From Verrucomicrobiia bacterium (lineage in GTDB: Bacteria > Verrucomicrobiota > Verrucomicrobiia > Limisphaerales > UBA11358): a stretch of 60,284 nucleotides of DNA. The notes beneath the pieces were generated by a model. It had not been told where the DNA came from. It saw only the letters and a program-made list of their open reading frames with translations, and did no database searches. The DNA lies in the NCBI GenBank assembly GCA_025451535.1, contig JANWKE010000045.1, positions 1 through 60,284 of the forward strand, written 5' to 3'. Of the stretch, positions 7,890 to 16,287 are shown piece by piece. The translations under genes and the position numbers were made by a program. The stretch's first letter is position 1, and each line of letters opens with the position of its first letter.

Positions 7890-8393
7890 ATGGGGAAACA
7901 TCAAACATCGAACATCGCACATCGAACTTTGAATGAAACGGCGGGCGAGGTCTGGATGTTGCATGATGACAAGGCGGGCAGTCGAAAATTCGACTTGGAA
8001 AGCCGGTTGCTTGAATTTGCCTCGGCAGTAATTGATTTGACCGAGAAACTACCTTCTTCGCGCGCCGGGAACCACATTGCCGGACAGATTTTGCGCTCTG
8101 GCACATCACCCTACCCTAATCACGGCGAGGCTGAATCCGCCGAGTCACGGGAGGATTTCATCCACAAGTTGAAGATCTGCTTGAAAGAACTCCGCGAAAC
8201 GCGCCGCTGGGCACGGCTGATTCAACGTAAAGGGTGGGCAAAAGACGATCCGATGTTGCGTTTCACCTTGAGCGAATCCGACGAACTCATTCGTATTTTC
8301 ATGTCCAGCATCCGAACCGCGCAGCAGAACGCGTTAAAACAAAAGCGCAGGACGCCTGACCCGACTCAGTATCCTTACAGCAGAACCGGCTAA
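7890..8393 (+). CDS. four-helix-bundle protein (23S rRNA intervening-sequence type)
   Basis: A 167-residue protein (or 145 from the ATG at 7956). Residues about 33-150 match the small four-helix-bundle family first known from open reading frames inside 23S rRNA intervening sequences (TIGR02436/PF05635): FDLESRLLEFASAVIDLTEKLP, then IAGQILRSGTSPYPNHGEAESAESREDFIHKLKICLKELRETRRW. Molecular function of the family is unsettled; some relatives accompany reverse transcriptases (Avd). The start ATG lies two bases after the ubiX stop behind a GAAAGGG ribosome binding site. The first 15 codons are encoded by a heptamer array whose inverted counterpart follows the stop codon, so the gene sits inside a repeat-bounded cassette between ubiX and ubiA. 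Confidence 0.88.
   Translation: MGKHQTSNIAHRTLNETAGEVWMLHDDKAGSRKFDLESRLLEFASAVIDLTEKLPSSRAGNHIAGQILRSGTSPYPNHGEAESAESREDFIHKLKICLKELRETRRWARLIQRKGWAKDDPMLRFTLSESDELIRIFMSSIRTAQQNALKQKRRTPDPTQYPYSRTG
7896..7937. repeat. left heptamer arm of the four-helix-bundle cassette
   Basis: Six 7-bp units in register: aaacatc, aaacatc, gaacatc, gcacatc, gaacttt, gaatgaa. The consensus GAACATC is the reverse complement of the unit GATGTTC in the right arm at 8400-8434. Confidence 0.88.
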
Positions 8394-8399
8394 CCATTC

Positions 8400-8434
8400 G
8401 ATGTTCGGCGTTCGACGTTCATTGTTTGATGTTT
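8400..8434. repeat. right heptamer arm of the four-helix-bundle cassette
   Basis: Five 7-bp units in register: gatgttc, ggcgttc, gacgttc, attgttt, gatgttt. It starts six bases after the stop codon of the four-helix-bundle gene and is inverted relative to the left arm. The ATG of the next gene (8429) lies in its last unit. Confidence 0.88.
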
Positions 8435-9385
8435 TCTTTAATTAAAAAATGGGGTTCGTTCGTCCGTTTCCCGCACACGGTCTTCGCGCTGCCGTTCGCG
8501 CTGGCGGCGATGATGGTCGCCGCGCGTGATAACCGCGGCTGGCCGGGTTGGGAGAAATTTCTGCTGATTCTCGCGGCCATGGTTTGCGCCCGGACTTGCG
8601 CCATGGCGTTCAATCGCATCGTGGACCGCAAATTTGATGCGCTCAACCCCCGCACTGCCAACCGCCATTTGCCCACCGGACAAATCTCCCTGGCCAGCGC
8701 CATCGCACTTTGGATTCTGAGCGGCGCGGGGCTGGTCGTGGCCAGCTATTTTCTAAACCCGCTATGCTTTTACCTGTCGCCGGTTGCGCTGGTGGTGATT
8801 TGCTTTTATTCGCTGACGAAACGGTTCACGGATTACACGCACGTTTTTCTCGGGCTTTCGCTGGCGCTGGCGCCGGTTGGCGCGTGGCTGGCGGTGAAAG
8901 GTGAATTCGGGTTTCAGCCGTCTCCGGCAGATATTTTCTCTTCGTCTGAAGCCTTTTGGGCCTGGTTTGATTCGATAAGAGTTGGCTTGCAGCCGATTGT
9001 TCTCGCGCTGGCGGTCGTGCTGTGGCTGGTTGGTTTCGACATCATTTATGCGCTGCAGGATTACGAGTTCGACAAGTCGCACGGCCTGCGCTCGCTCGTG
9101 GTGGCGTGGGGTCCGAAAAACGCGCTGGCCGCCGCGTTTCTCGCGCACATGGTCATGTGCGGACTGCTGCTGGCGTTTGGGCTGCTCTGCCAATTCCGCA
9201 TCGCCTATCTCGTCGGCTGGTTTCTTATCGTCGGGTGCCTCGTGCTGGAGCACTGGATTGCCCGCCGCCGCAGTTTGAACTGGATCAACCTCGCGTTCTT
9301 CCGCCTGAACGCCGTGATCAGCACGGTTTTCCTCATCGTTACCGCCGCCGAGGTGATTTTTCAGGGCGGGTTCAGGCTGCGATGA
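8429..9385 (+). CDS. UbiA-family prenyltransferase (MqnP-like)
   Basis: A 318-residue integral membrane prenyltransferase that would attach a polyprenyl chain to an aromatic acid. Both Asp-rich motifs are present: NRIVDRKFDALNPRTANR (about 70-87) and YALQDYEFDKSHGLRSL (about 207-223). Eight or so membrane segments are visible. In genomes with the futalosine route this family member (MqnP) prenylates 1,4-dihydroxy-6-naphthoate; mqnE and mqnA in the same window support that reading, but 4-hydroxybenzoate could be the substrate in other contexts. The start ATG is inside the right heptamer arm and has no recognisable ribosome binding site; there is no earlier in-frame ATG that would keep the family N-terminus. 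Confidence 0.9.
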   Translation: MFSLIKKWGSFVRFPHTVFALPFALAAMMVAARDNRGWPGWEKFLLILAAMVCARTCAMAFNRIVDRKFDALNPRTANRHLPTGQISLASAIALWILSGAGLVVASYFLNPLCFYLSPVALVVICFYSLTKRFTDYTHVFLGLSLALAPVGAWLAVKGEFGFQPSPADIFSSSEAFWAWFDSIRVGLQPIVLALAVVLWLVGFDIIYALQDYEFDKSHGLRSLVVAWGPKNALAAAFLAHMVMCGLLLAFGLLCQFRIAYLVGWFLIVGCLVLEHWIARRRSLNWINLAFFRLNAVISTVFLIVTAAEVIFQGGFRLR

Positions 9386-9393
9386 AAATTAGG

Positions 9394-9492
9394 GAACATT
9401 CAACGCTCAACATTCAACTCCCAAAGCCCAATGGCGACTCGCGCGAAGCAGTTTGATGTTGGGAGTTGAAGGTTGAAGGTTGAGAGTTTTTC
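9394..9492. repeat. gene-less inverted heptamer element
   Basis: Left arm units in strict 7-bp register from 9394: gaacatt, caacgct, caacatt, caactcc, caaagcc, caatggc. Right arm from 9451: gtttgat, gttggga, gttgaag, gttgaag, gttgaga. TTCAACTCCCAA (9413-9424) and TTGGGAGTTGAA (9459-9470) are a perfect 12-bp inverted pair, extendable to about 26 bp with a few mismatches. It fills most of the space between ubiA and the kinase gene and would form a long hairpin. Confidence 0.85.
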
Positions 9493-9536
9493 TATCATCC
9501 AGGTAACGTCTTTCCGGTTTTGCTTCTGAAGCAGGC

Positions 9537-12500
9537 ATGGACACGGTAAAATTGAACCAGCCCATGCCCGAGGGAAACAAATGTCCGCTATGCGGCACGC
9601 CGTTGCCGGCCAACGCCCCGGCGGGCCTTTGTCCCGCCTGCCTGCTCAAACAGGGCGCGGCGGCGGACACGGTCACCGGTGCGAAGGAACCGCCGTTTCA
9701 GCCGCCGGCCGCCGCCGAACTCGCCGCCAAGTTTCCGCAGCTCGAAATCCTCGAACTCGTCGGCAAGGGCGGCATGGGCGCGGTTTACCGGGCGCGGCAA
9801 AAGGAATTGGACCGCATCATCGCGCTGAAAATTCTTCCGCCCGGCATCGGGGACGATCCCGCATTCGCCGAACGGTTCACCCGCGAAGCCCGGGCGCTGG
9901 CGAAACTCAACCATCCCGGCATCGTGACGATTTACGATTTCGGCCGGGCGGACGGCCTGTTTTATTTCCTCATGGAATTCGTGGACGGTGTGAACCTGCG
10001 GCAATTGCTCCATGCCGGGCGCGTTTCGCCGCGCGAGGCGCTGGCCATCGTGCCGCAGATTTGTGACGCCCTGCAATTTGCCCACGACCAGGGCATCGTC
10101 CACCGTGACATCAAGCCCGAGAATATTTTACTGGACCGCCGCGGGCGTGTGAAGGTGGCGGATTTCGGGCTGGCGAAATTGGTGGGCAACGTAGCGCGGA
10201 CGTCCACGTCTGCGGGTTCCGGCGGCGTCCCCGCCGCCGGTTTGGGAAACGCGGGACGAGGATGTTCCGCAAACCTGCAGGCTGGGAAGCCTGCGCTACA
10301 AGACCTGACCGAAGCCGGTAAGGTGATGGGCACGCCGAATTACATGGCGCCCGAGCAAAAGGAACACCCGGACGCCGTGGACCATCGAGCGGACATTTAT
10401 GCACTGGGCGTGGTGTTCTACCAGATGCTCACCGGCGAACTGCCCGGCAAAAAAATCGAGCCGCCGTCATCGAAAGTCCAGATTGACGTGCGCCTCGATG
10501 AAATCGTTTTGCGCGCATTGGAGAAAAAACCGGAACTCCGCTACCAGCAAGCCAGCGTGCTCAAGACGCAAGTGGAGACGATTGCGGCGACAAAACCGGA
10601 TGCAACCGCAAACCAATCCGCCATCAATGAAGCCGAATGGCATAATCCGCAGAATTGGACCAGCACGAAATGGAAATGGCCCGCGATTTATTTCAGCAAA
10701 CGCGATTCACGTATTTTGGTGCCGAAATTACTTCCAGGCTTTGGTTGGACTGTGAATTTGGGAAACCTACGCGGCGCATTCGCTTTGTTTGCAATTATCA
10801 TCACCGCAATTTTTATCATTTTTTCCGTCAAACCTGCGGGTCCGCTGATTTTCCACACCAATTCGATCAAGTCCGACTACATCGGCCAGACCTATTTCCC
10901 TCGCGGTGATTCCATTGAAATCGCCTCCGTTGAGCGAAACAAGAACCAGATGACCGTCAAAGGCCATTACAATCTCGTCAGCGCCGACGGTGCATCCCTC
11001 GCGCTTTACATCACGACGACCAACAACGTCGAGGTTCCCACGGATTCAAAGCAGGAAATGCAGATTTCCAAAGGTCGCGGCGATTTTGAATTGACCGATT
11101 CCCACTTGGTTCCCGGTCTACCGCACGTTTCGATGTATGCTGGCGGCAAATCATTCGCCGCTCTTTATTTCGGAACGAAAATCGAAGCGTTGGAAGAAAG
11201 CAAGGCTGGCTGGATCACTAATATCGAGCCTGCTTCCGCGGGGGCCAAAACCTTCACCTTTGGCCCGGTGATGGAGCGGACGCTCGTTGACAGCAAAATT
11301 CCTTTTAAAAGCGAAGCCGAAAGCACCAACGCCCTGATGATGATTGATTTCGACGCCGGGTCGCTTTTCAGCGGTCCCGCAGCCATGTGGGCGGCGGATA
11401 CAGGCGCCCAGAAACAATGGATGCTAACCAACGGCATTGATGCGCTCTGTGTTATTCCGGAAGTTGGCGGTTTGGTGGGTTTGGACATGAAGGCCCTCCC
11501 CACTTCGCCACAGGCCTGGGATGAAATTTCGCCGACGATGCTCGAACAACTGGCCCAGAGCCCCCGGGGTGAAACCGTTCTACTGAACGCCAAAGATTCC
11601 ATGCCTCCAACCTGGCTTTTCCAGACCCGCGAAGGCGGCCGTGGCATTCTGCAAATCACCGGGTTCACCGAAAACCCGCGCGGCGTGAAGATTCGCTACA
11701 AGCTGGTGCAGTCGAAGAACGAGGCCGCCGTCTTCAGCGCCGAGTTCCATCATTCATTCGCCCCGCGTCAATGGCTTGATTTGGCAACCGGCAGGGTCGT
11801 GCGGATGCCGCAAAGTGTTTCCGCCAGTGACAACCCGGCCGGACTGGATTATCTGAAGGCGGTGGGCTGGGCGGAAGGCGAGGGTGTTCAACTGACGATG
11901 GATACCGACACAAACAATCCCAGCGGCCTGCTGGGTGTCGGCGCAAAAATCATCCGGCTGGAACGCGATGATTACCGGGACCTGACCCCGGCCCAACTTC
12001 TGGACGAACTACGTCACGATGAAACCCTGGCCGGTATTTCAACCACGGCCCCCGATTTGGACAAGGCCTGTGTGCGTTTTGGCAGCACCGATCTGCCGGT
12101 CGTCTTCGGCTTTAAAACCGATCAGGGACTGCAAGGCATCCTGGAAATCACCGGCTATAGCACCAGCCCGCGCCGCGTGAACATCAGCTACAAGCTGGTG
12201 CAGTCGGAATCCACGGGTGCGGCAATTACCAACATTAACCCCGCCACACCGGTTGACCTCACAGCCTATTACACCACGCCGGCTTCCCGTTTTGACCAGA
12301 TTGCCGGCTTCTCGGGCTGGAATAGTGTTCCCCGAGGATATCAGGTGTTCGACCAGGTGCCCCTCGAGATTGGGGGCATGATCTGTCTTTGGGGCGGAGG
12401 TAATGCGCAAAAATTGAATATCATCTTTCCGGAACAGGTTCCGGGTATCCAGTTGAACCGGAAATTTGAAACCCTTTACCTTTACCACGGAGCTTTCTTC

Positions 12501-12839
12501 AAATCACCGGCCGGAACGCCGGTGTGCGAGGTGGTGTTTCATTATGAAGACGGTTCGTCCATAACCAACCTACTGCGCTACGGCGACGACATTCTCGATT
12601 GGATCGCAAAGAGCAACGCCGATGGCGTCATTGGTCCAACCGGCCCCAATTCCAGGCTGGCCTGGGTCAACGGGTCCTTCTCGCCCGACAAAAACCAGCC
12701 CTTGCGACTTTGCCTGACGGCGTTGGCGAACCCCAAACCAGACCGGCTCGTGACCGCCGTCGACTTGTATTCCTGCAAGAGCTGGACCGCCGCCTGCATC
12801 ATGGCGATGACCACCGGCCAGTCAGGATTGATGAAATGA
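9537..12839 (+). CDS. transmembrane Ser/Thr protein kinase with zinc ribbon
   Basis: An 1100-residue receptor-like kinase. A Cys4 zinc ribbon (C16, C19, C32, C35) precedes a Hanks-type kinase domain (about 68-345): glycine loop VGKGGMGAVYRA, ATP Lys in IIALKIL, catalytic HRDIKPENILL near 190 and DFG near 210. Between DFG and the P+1 loop GTPNYMAPEQ a palindromic element adds about 36 residues (218-254) to the activation segment. One membrane helix (about 408-428) leads to a large extracytoplasmic part of about 670 residues that contains an internal duplication (GILQITGFTENPRGVKIRY near 695 and GILEITGYSTSPRRVNISY near 855). Ligand unknown. A sigma-factor gene follows, a common pairing in Verrucomicrobia and Planctomycetes. 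Confidence 0.93.
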   Translation: MDTVKLNQPMPEGNKCPLCGTPLPANAPAGLCPACLLKQGAAADTVTGAKEPPFQPPAAAELAAKFPQLEILELVGKGGMGAVYRARQKELDRIIALKILPPGIGDDPAFAERFTREARALAKLNHPGIVTIYDFGRADGLFYFLMEFVDGVNLRQLLHAGRVSPREALAIVPQICDALQFAHDQGIVHRDIKPENILLDRRGRVKVADFGLAKLVGNVARTSTSAGSGGVPAAGLGNAGRGCSANLQAGKPALQDLTEAGKVMGTPNYMAPEQKEHPDAVDHRADIYALGVVFYQMLTGELPGKKIEPPSSKVQIDVRLDEIVLRALEKKPELRYQQASVLKTQVETIAATKPDATANQSAINEAEWHNPQNWTSTKWKWPAIYFSKRDSRILVPKLLPGFGWTVNLGNLRGAFALFAIIITAIFIIFSVKPAGPLIFHTNSIKSDYIGQTYFPRGDSIEIASVERNKNQMTVKGHYNLVSADGASLALYITTTNNVEVPTDSKQEMQISKGRGDFELTDSHLVPGLPHVSMYAGGKSFAALYFGTKIEALEESKAGWITNIEPASAGAKTFTFGPVMERTLVDSKIPFKSEAESTNALMMIDFDAGSLFSGPAAMWAADTGAQKQWMLTNGIDALCVIPEVGGLVGLDMKALPTSPQAWDEISPTMLEQLAQSPRGETVLLNAKDSMPPTWLFQTREGGRGILQITGFTENPRGVKIRYKLVQSKNEAAVFSAEFHHSFAPRQWLDLATGRVVRMPQSVSASDNPAGLDYLKAVGWAEGEGVQLTMDTDTNNPSGLLGVGAKIIRLERDDYRDLTPAQLLDELRHDETLAGISTTAPDLDKACVRFGSTDLPVVFGFKTDQGLQGILEITGYSTSPRRVNISYKLVQSESTGAAITNINPATPVDLTAYYTTPASRFDQIAGFSGWNSVPRGYQVFDQVPLEIGGMICLWGGGNAQKLNIIFPEQVPGIQLNRKFETLYLYHGAFFKSPAGTPVCEVVFHYEDGSSITNLLRYGDDILDWIAKSNADGVIGPTGPNSRLAWVNGSFSPDKNQPLRLCLTALANPKPDRLVTAVDLYSCKSWTAACIMAMTTGQSGLMK
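10191..10299. repeat. chained-hairpin element inside the kinase gene
   Basis: A 109-bp element bounded by perfect 7-bp inverted ends GTAGCGC (10191-10197) and GCGCTAC (10293-10299). Inside are a GACG tcca CGTC hairpin, GGGTTC, a CGGCGGCG/CGCCGCCG hairpin and a GCAGGC tggga AGCCTGC hairpin next to the right end. It is translated in frame as a Gly/Ala/Ser-rich insert in the kinase activation segment. Confidence 0.82.
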
Positions 12840-12884
12840 CTGCAAAGAGAAATGGGAAGCGAAAGGGCAGGAGCGGATGACATC

Positions 12885-13115
12885 ATGAGCATGGCCTTGT
12901 TCCAAAAAGAAATCCTCGCCGCGGCCAGAATTGCCGTAAAAAACCCGGACCTGAAAATGAGGGATATCCTGGAATGGTCAATCGGCGAGGTGAAACCGTG
13001 CGCCGGCGAGATGGTTATCGGTCTGGACCGTGTTGGCTGCAACATCTGTATACTCAAAATCAATGACCGGCGTGTGAAGAAGACGGAGCTTTGCCCCCAA
13101 ACATCACCGACTTGA
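12885..13115 (+). CDS. small protein of unknown function
   Basis: A possible 76-residue gene between the kinase and sigma-factor genes. From the ATG at 12885 it reads MSMALFQKEILAAARIAVKNPDLKMRDILEWSIGE, then a C-terminal half with two Cys (GCNICILK). A GGAG sequence lies 12 bases upstream of the start. The amphipathic helix pattern and the lack of a better frame in this 340-base interval favour a real gene, but I do not recognise a family. Upstream ATG at 12852 is unlikely, as it adds unstructured residues. Confidence 0.5.
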   Translation: MSMALFQKEILAAARIAVKNPDLKMRDILEWSIGEVKPCAGEMVIGLDRVGCNICILKINDRRVKKTELCPQTSPT

Positions 13116-13179
13116 AACGAGCGGCCCGCCTCAAGGAAAGTAGTCGGCGGCTGCCCGGATCGTCTTTACCATTTCAAAA

Positions 13180-13929
13180 ATGACCTCTGAACATACCAAC
13201 CAGTCTACGAGCGCGCCGGGTGACGTGTTCGCCACGACGCATTGGACGGTCGTGCTCGCGGCAGGCAATCGGTCCACGCCGCAATCCGATTCGGCACTGG
13301 AACAGTTGTGCCAATCCTATTGGTTCCCGCTTTACGCCTACGTCCGCCGCCGCGGCCACACGAAGGAGGACGCCGAAGATTTGACCCAGGCGTTTTTTGC
13401 GCGGTTCCTCGCCAAAAATTATCTCGACGGCCTGAGTGCCGAACGAGGACGGTTCCGGGCGTTTCTATTGGCGTCGTTGAAACACTTTTTGGCCAATGAA
13501 TGGGACAAATCGCAACGCCAGAAACGCGGCGGCGGCACGACACACCTCTCGCTCGACTGGCAGACCGCCGACACGCAATTTCAGGTCGCCGTGGCCGGGG
13601 AGCCAGGTCCCGACCGGGCGTTCGACCGCGAATGGGCCGTGACCCTGCTGGCCAGGGTCATCGAACGGTTGCAGGCGGAGTGCGCCGCCGACGGGAAGGC
13701 GAAACTGTTCGAGCAGTTGAAAATCTTCCTGACGGCGGGCAAGGACGAATTGTCCCACGCTGAAGCCGCGAAGTCGCTCGGCATGGACGAGACCGCCGTG
13801 CGGGTGGCTGTGCACCGGTTGCGGAAGCGCTATCGGCAACTGCTCCGCGATGAAATTGCGCAAACCCTGGCAGATTCGGCGGATGTGGACGAGGAGATGC
13901 GTGCGTTATTCGGCGCCTTCAGCGGGTGA
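13180..13929 (+). CDS. ECF-type RNA polymerase sigma factor
   Basis: A 249-residue sigma-70-family protein. Region 2 is visible as LEQLCQSYWFPLYAYVRRRGHTKEDAEDLTQAFFARFL (about 43-80, with the typical E-D-L-T-Q-x-F-F), followed by RFRAFLLASLKHFLANEWDK. Region 4 (about 170-225) contains a helix-turn-helix DELSHAEAAKSLGMDETAVRVAVHRLRKRYRQLL. It is longer than classical ECF factors because of a linker of about 50 residues. It lies downstream of the zinc-ribbon kinase, so its activity may be linked to that kinase (inference). It is convergent with rnr. Confidence 0.9.
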   Translation: MTSEHTNQSTSAPGDVFATTHWTVVLAAGNRSTPQSDSALEQLCQSYWFPLYAYVRRRGHTKEDAEDLTQAFFARFLAKNYLDGLSAERGRFRAFLLASLKHFLANEWDKSQRQKRGGGTTHLSLDWQTADTQFQVAVAGEPGPDRAFDREWAVTLLARVIERLQAECAADGKAKLFEQLKIFLTAGKDELSHAEAAKSLGMDETAVRVAVHRLRKRYRQLLRDEIAQTLADSADVDEEMRALFGAFSG

Positions 13930-14025
13930 TGGAACGCCGGTCGCCGGCCCGGCCCCGGGACAACGACCAGTGGTAACAAGCCGGTTCGGGGACCGGCGCA
14001 CCACCGCAAAAGTTCTCCCAAATCT

Positions 14026-14076
14026 GTAGCCGCTCTAAAAAACGCGGGTTGACCGCTGATCCACATCGGCGGCTAC
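14026..14076. repeat. inverted repeat between sigma factor and rnr
   Basis: A 51-bp element with 8-bp inverted ends GTAGCCGC (14026-14033) and GCGGCTAC (14069-14076). It lies between two convergent genes and shares the GTAGC/GCTAC termini of the larger chained-hairpin elements. Confidence 0.75.
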
Positions 14077-14082
14077 AATGGT

Positions 14083-16287
14083 TTATCGCCATTTCCGATG
14101 CGAACGAGCCACCGGTTGCCGTGGGCGCTTTAAGTCCGATTCACGACCTTTCGCGGAACGTCCTGGCACAGTTCCGCCCTCCTGGGCCAGCCGGAAATCC
14201 ACCTGCTTTTTGAAACTGTCCACCCTGGCCACCTGCACGCGCACCTTGTCGCCCAACCGGATCATCCGGCGGGTGCGCCGGCCGATCAGCTGGCTCCGTT
14301 CTGAATCGAACAGATAAAAGTCATCCTCCAGAAAGGAAAGGTGTACCAGCCCGCTCATCGCCAGCCCCGGCACATCCACAAAGAAACCAAAATTGCGCAC
14401 GTCCGTGACCAGCGCCGGATAAGTTATCGGTTTCGCCGACTTGAGCTGCGCCTTCAGAAAGGCATACAGCTTTACGTCCTTGCTGTCCCGCTCGGCGTCG
14501 GCGGAATTCCGTTCGGTGTCCGAAATATGTTCGGCGGTTTCCTTGAGGGAATGCGTCGGGCCGTGGCTCTTCTGGAACAACGCGCGATGCACCACCAGGT
14601 CGGCATACCGCCGGATGGGCGACGTGAAATGCGTGTACTTGGCCTTGGCCAGGCCATAGTGACCGAGCGGCTCGATCGCGTAACGAGCACGCATGAGCGA
14701 CCGGAGAAACCCGATCTTGAGCGCCGCGCCGATGGGCATCGTGTCCAGCTTTTGCAGCAACTTCTGGACTTCCTGCCGCCTCGTCAGACTGGCGCAAGGC
14801 ACATGGTGGCTGAGCACCTCCTCGCGATATTCCTGCAACCGCCGTTCGTCCGGTTCCTCGTGCACCCGGTAAATCGCCGGCACATTCCGGCTCATCAACC
14901 GGCCCGCCACTGCCTCGTTGGCCAGCAACATGAATTCCTCGATCAACTGGTGGGAAACGTCATTCTCCACTTTCTCGATGCGTGTCACGCGGCCGCGGTC
15001 ATCCAGCCGGATTTTCATTTCGGGAAAATCCAGGTCCAATGAACCGGCCTTGAACCGCGACCGCCGGATCCGCTGGGCCAGCATGTTCGCGTCGTGCAAC
15101 ATCTGCTCAATCCGGTCATTTGGTTTCCGCTGTAAAATCGCCAGCACCTCCCGGTAGGTAAACCGGCGCTGCGAATGAATCACCGCCGGGTAAAATTCTG
15201 TCCGCAACACCCGGCCCTCATTCGATACCAGGAACTCCACGCATTTGGTCAGGCGATCCACGTCCGGTTTCAACGAGCACAACTCGTTGCTCAACGCTTC
15301 CGGCAGCATCGGGATCACCCGGTCCACCAGGTAGGTTGAATTGCCCCGTCGGCGCGCTTCGTTGTCCAGGGCCGTGCCCGGTTTCACGTAATGCGACACG
15401 TCCGCAATGTGTACCCACAACTTCCATTGGCCCGGCGAAACCTGTTGCAGGCAGATCGCGTCGTCAAAATCCTTCGCGTCGTCCGGATCAATGGTGATAA
15501 CCGGTTGCCGTCGACAATCCTCGCGCCCGGCCAGTTCGTGTGGCGAAACGGCCGTCCCGATGGCCCGCGCTTCGTGCAGCACCTCCTTCGGAAAATGCAG
15601 CGGCAGGTTGTACTGGCGCAGCACCGACAGCATGTCCACCCCTTCATCGTCCGGAGCACCGAGCACCTCGATGATTTCGCCTTCCGGGTTGGTGTGACGC
15701 GATTCCCATTCGCGCAACTCCACCACGACCTTGTCGCCGACACGCGCGGGCCGGCCGACGTCGCGGGCCGGCGGCACATAAATGTCGTGCGGCGTGCGCG
15801 GGTCGTCGGGAATCACGTAGAGAAACTTGCGGCCCTGCTGCAATGTGCCGACAATTTGTGTCCGCATCCGTTCCAGGATGCGGATCACCGCGCCCGTTTC
15901 CTGCGCGAGCTGGCCGGAACGCAGACCTTTCGGCCGGACATCGCGGCGTACGAGCACGCGATCTTCGTGGAGTGCGGTGGACGTTGCCTCTTCCGGGATC
16001 ATGATTTCCTGCAACGCCGGGTCGTCCGGCTGCAAAAAGCCTTTCCCCTGGCGGTTGATGCGAATCCGACCCGGAACGAGGTCCGCCTCGCGCGCCTGGA
16101 TGTAACGATTCCCCTTCGTGCGGGCGATCCGGCCGGACTGTTCCAGCCGGCGCAACACCCCTTGCAATTCCTGCTGGCGCTGGGGTGCCAGTCGGAGATG
16201 CCGGAGCAATTCCGGCACATTGGCCGGCGCGTAATCCCGCCGGCCCAGTAATCTTAAAATCTGCTCTTCCATAAATTCATCCCGCAT
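14083..16287 (-). CDS. rnr: ribonuclease R
   Basis: A 734-residue 3'-5' exoribonuclease. In order: an N-terminal winged-helix domain (about 8-65), two OB/cold-shock domains (about 75-245), the RNB catalytic domain (about 250-590) with the Mg-binding signature ITIDPDDAKDFDDAICL near 262 and HYGLAKAKYTHFTSPIRRYADLVVHR, and a C-terminal S1 domain (about 625-710). The protein ends in a basic tail (KGRESDLKRPRQPVARSHRKWR), usual for RNase R and thought to help with structured RNA. It is transcribed away from mqnE, with a 130-base divergent promoter region. Confidence 0.96.
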   Translation of the reverse strand: MRDEFMEEQILRLLGRRDYAPANVPELLRHLRLAPQRQQELQGVLRRLEQSGRIARTKGNRYIQAREADLVPGRIRINRQGKGFLQPDDPALQEIMIPEEATSTALHEDRVLVRRDVRPKGLRSGQLAQETGAVIRILERMRTQIVGTLQQGRKFLYVIPDDPRTPHDIYVPPARDVGRPARVGDKVVVELREWESRHTNPEGEIIEVLGAPDDEGVDMLSVLRQYNLPLHFPKEVLHEARAIGTAVSPHELAGREDCRRQPVITIDPDDAKDFDDAICLQQVSPGQWKLWVHIADVSHYVKPGTALDNEARRRGNSTYLVDRVIPMLPEALSNELCSLKPDVDRLTKCVEFLVSNEGRVLRTEFYPAVIHSQRRFTYREVLAILQRKPNDRIEQMLHDANMLAQRIRRSRFKAGSLDLDFPEMKIRLDDRGRVTRIEKVENDVSHQLIEEFMLLANEAVAGRLMSRNVPAIYRVHEEPDERRLQEYREEVLSHHVPCASLTRRQEVQKLLQKLDTMPIGAALKIGFLRSLMRARYAIEPLGHYGLAKAKYTHFTSPIRRYADLVVHRALFQKSHGPTHSLKETAEHISDTERNSADAERDSKDVKLYAFLKAQLKSAKPITYPALVTDVRNFGFFVDVPGLAMSGLVHLSFLEDDFYLFDSERSQLIGRRTRRMIRLGDKVRVQVARVDSFKKQVDFRLAQEGGTVPGRSAKGRESDLKRPRQPVARSHRKWR

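Noticed and set aside
7291-9492. CRISPR array
   Set aside because: Repeat units are only 7 bp, directly adjacent with no unique spacers, and there are no cas genes.
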